Position numbers and translations under genes: made by a program. A stretch of DNA of 64,000 nt from Branchipolynoe longqiensis (lineage: Eukaryota; Annelida; Polychaeta; Phyllodocida; Polynoidae): contig JASIRB010003438.1 of the NCBI GenBank assembly GCA_030323885.1, forward strand, positions 54,930 through 118,929, written 5' to 3'. Below the pieces are notes generated by a model. It did not search any database and was not told where the DNA came from. It saw nothing but the letters and a program-made list of their open reading frames with translations. Shown piece after piece: positions 63,749 to 64,000 of the stretch (within the stretch, counting starts at the first letter, position 1; each line of letters begins with the position of its first letter).

Positions 63749-64000
63749 CTGTAAGTGTCAACGCTCTAGAGCGCATTAGAAGAGAATCTCACACACATAC
63801 AGACAGACAGAGACACACACACACACACACAACCACACACACACACAAATCCACTACAGGTATATAATTAGCAAGGTTATATAAACACCTGGCTTAGTTT
63901 CGCAAATAGTTCCACAGATGACATGGTTCTTTTGGCAGAGTTGGGGTGTGTTGGCAGTGTGAGTGTAGTGCAGGCTGGTAAGAAGGTGCAGGCGGGTGGG
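63749..64000. other. Window end, CA run
   Basis: CACACACAACCACACAC run at 63803-63847, then unassigned sequence to the edge. Confidence 0.6.

Overview
This is gene-poor eukaryotic DNA. No host exon, rRNA gene or functional tRNA gene could be supported. The density of tRNA-headed SINEs, a non-LTR retrotransposon with an RNase H domain, many short terminal-inverted-repeat (TIR) elements and very heavy simple-repeat load (over a fifth of the window by rough hand addition) indicate an invertebrate nuclear genome. One SINE at 18514-18840 matches, from memory, a core sequence abundant in mollusc genomes, so a mollusc is my best guess at moderate confidence.

Labels used below are mine. SINE-A has a tRNA-like head with a GGTTCRAGTCC B box, about 320 bp long. 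SINE-B is about 330 bp, with head B1 (GGCCGAATCGGTAGAGC) or B2 (GGCCGAATGAGTTAGAGC), a shared body, and either a hairpin tail t1 (ATGACCTTAGATGTTGC flanked by complementary arms) or an unrelated tail t2 (AAATTTCCCCTGCTTAATCA). SINE-V is the mollusc-type SINE. MITE-D (about 350 bp, TTAA flanks, TIR AGTTGCATAGTCCGATG) is the commonest DNA element. Others are P, L, J, N, I, H, E, R, G, S, O, M, U, Q and X.

Layout: 0-5.5 kb holds SINE-A/B copies, a P element, GGCA and 10-bp tandem arrays. 6.1-7.7 kb has MITE-D and the 3' end of a LINE with an intact RNase H catalytic set. 9-17.7 kb is dominated by ATC, TGG, GGA and C-rich arrays with an L element and U. 18-27 kb has clustered SINEs, S, O-in-D, a P pair, R elements, a 1-kb 22-bp minisatellite and H. 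27-36 kb is SINE-B/MITE-D rich. 36.5-42.5 kb has a 20-bp minisatellite, a SINE-B split by a pogo-like element M that itself holds N and a minisatellite, the 2-kb hairpin element G, and a possible solo LTR. 43-50 kb has TATG arrays, a 178-bp dimeric satellite, E, L, and an 800-bp pentamer mosaic. 50.7-64 kb has a second LINE 3' end, more D copies, Q/R, I, a D copy split by a solo LTR, and a D copy split by E.

How the parts relate: the SINE-B t1 tail and the LINE 3' end share sequence and a terminal hairpin with compensatory base changes, so the LINE is the likely source of the SINE-B machinery. Three hairpin-tail-only insertions with 9-13 bp target duplications support this. Several otherwise unrelated MITEs share one internal module of about 65 bp, and insertions nested in recognisable hosts (D in D, E in D, O in D, LTR in D, M in SINE-B) give a relative time order.
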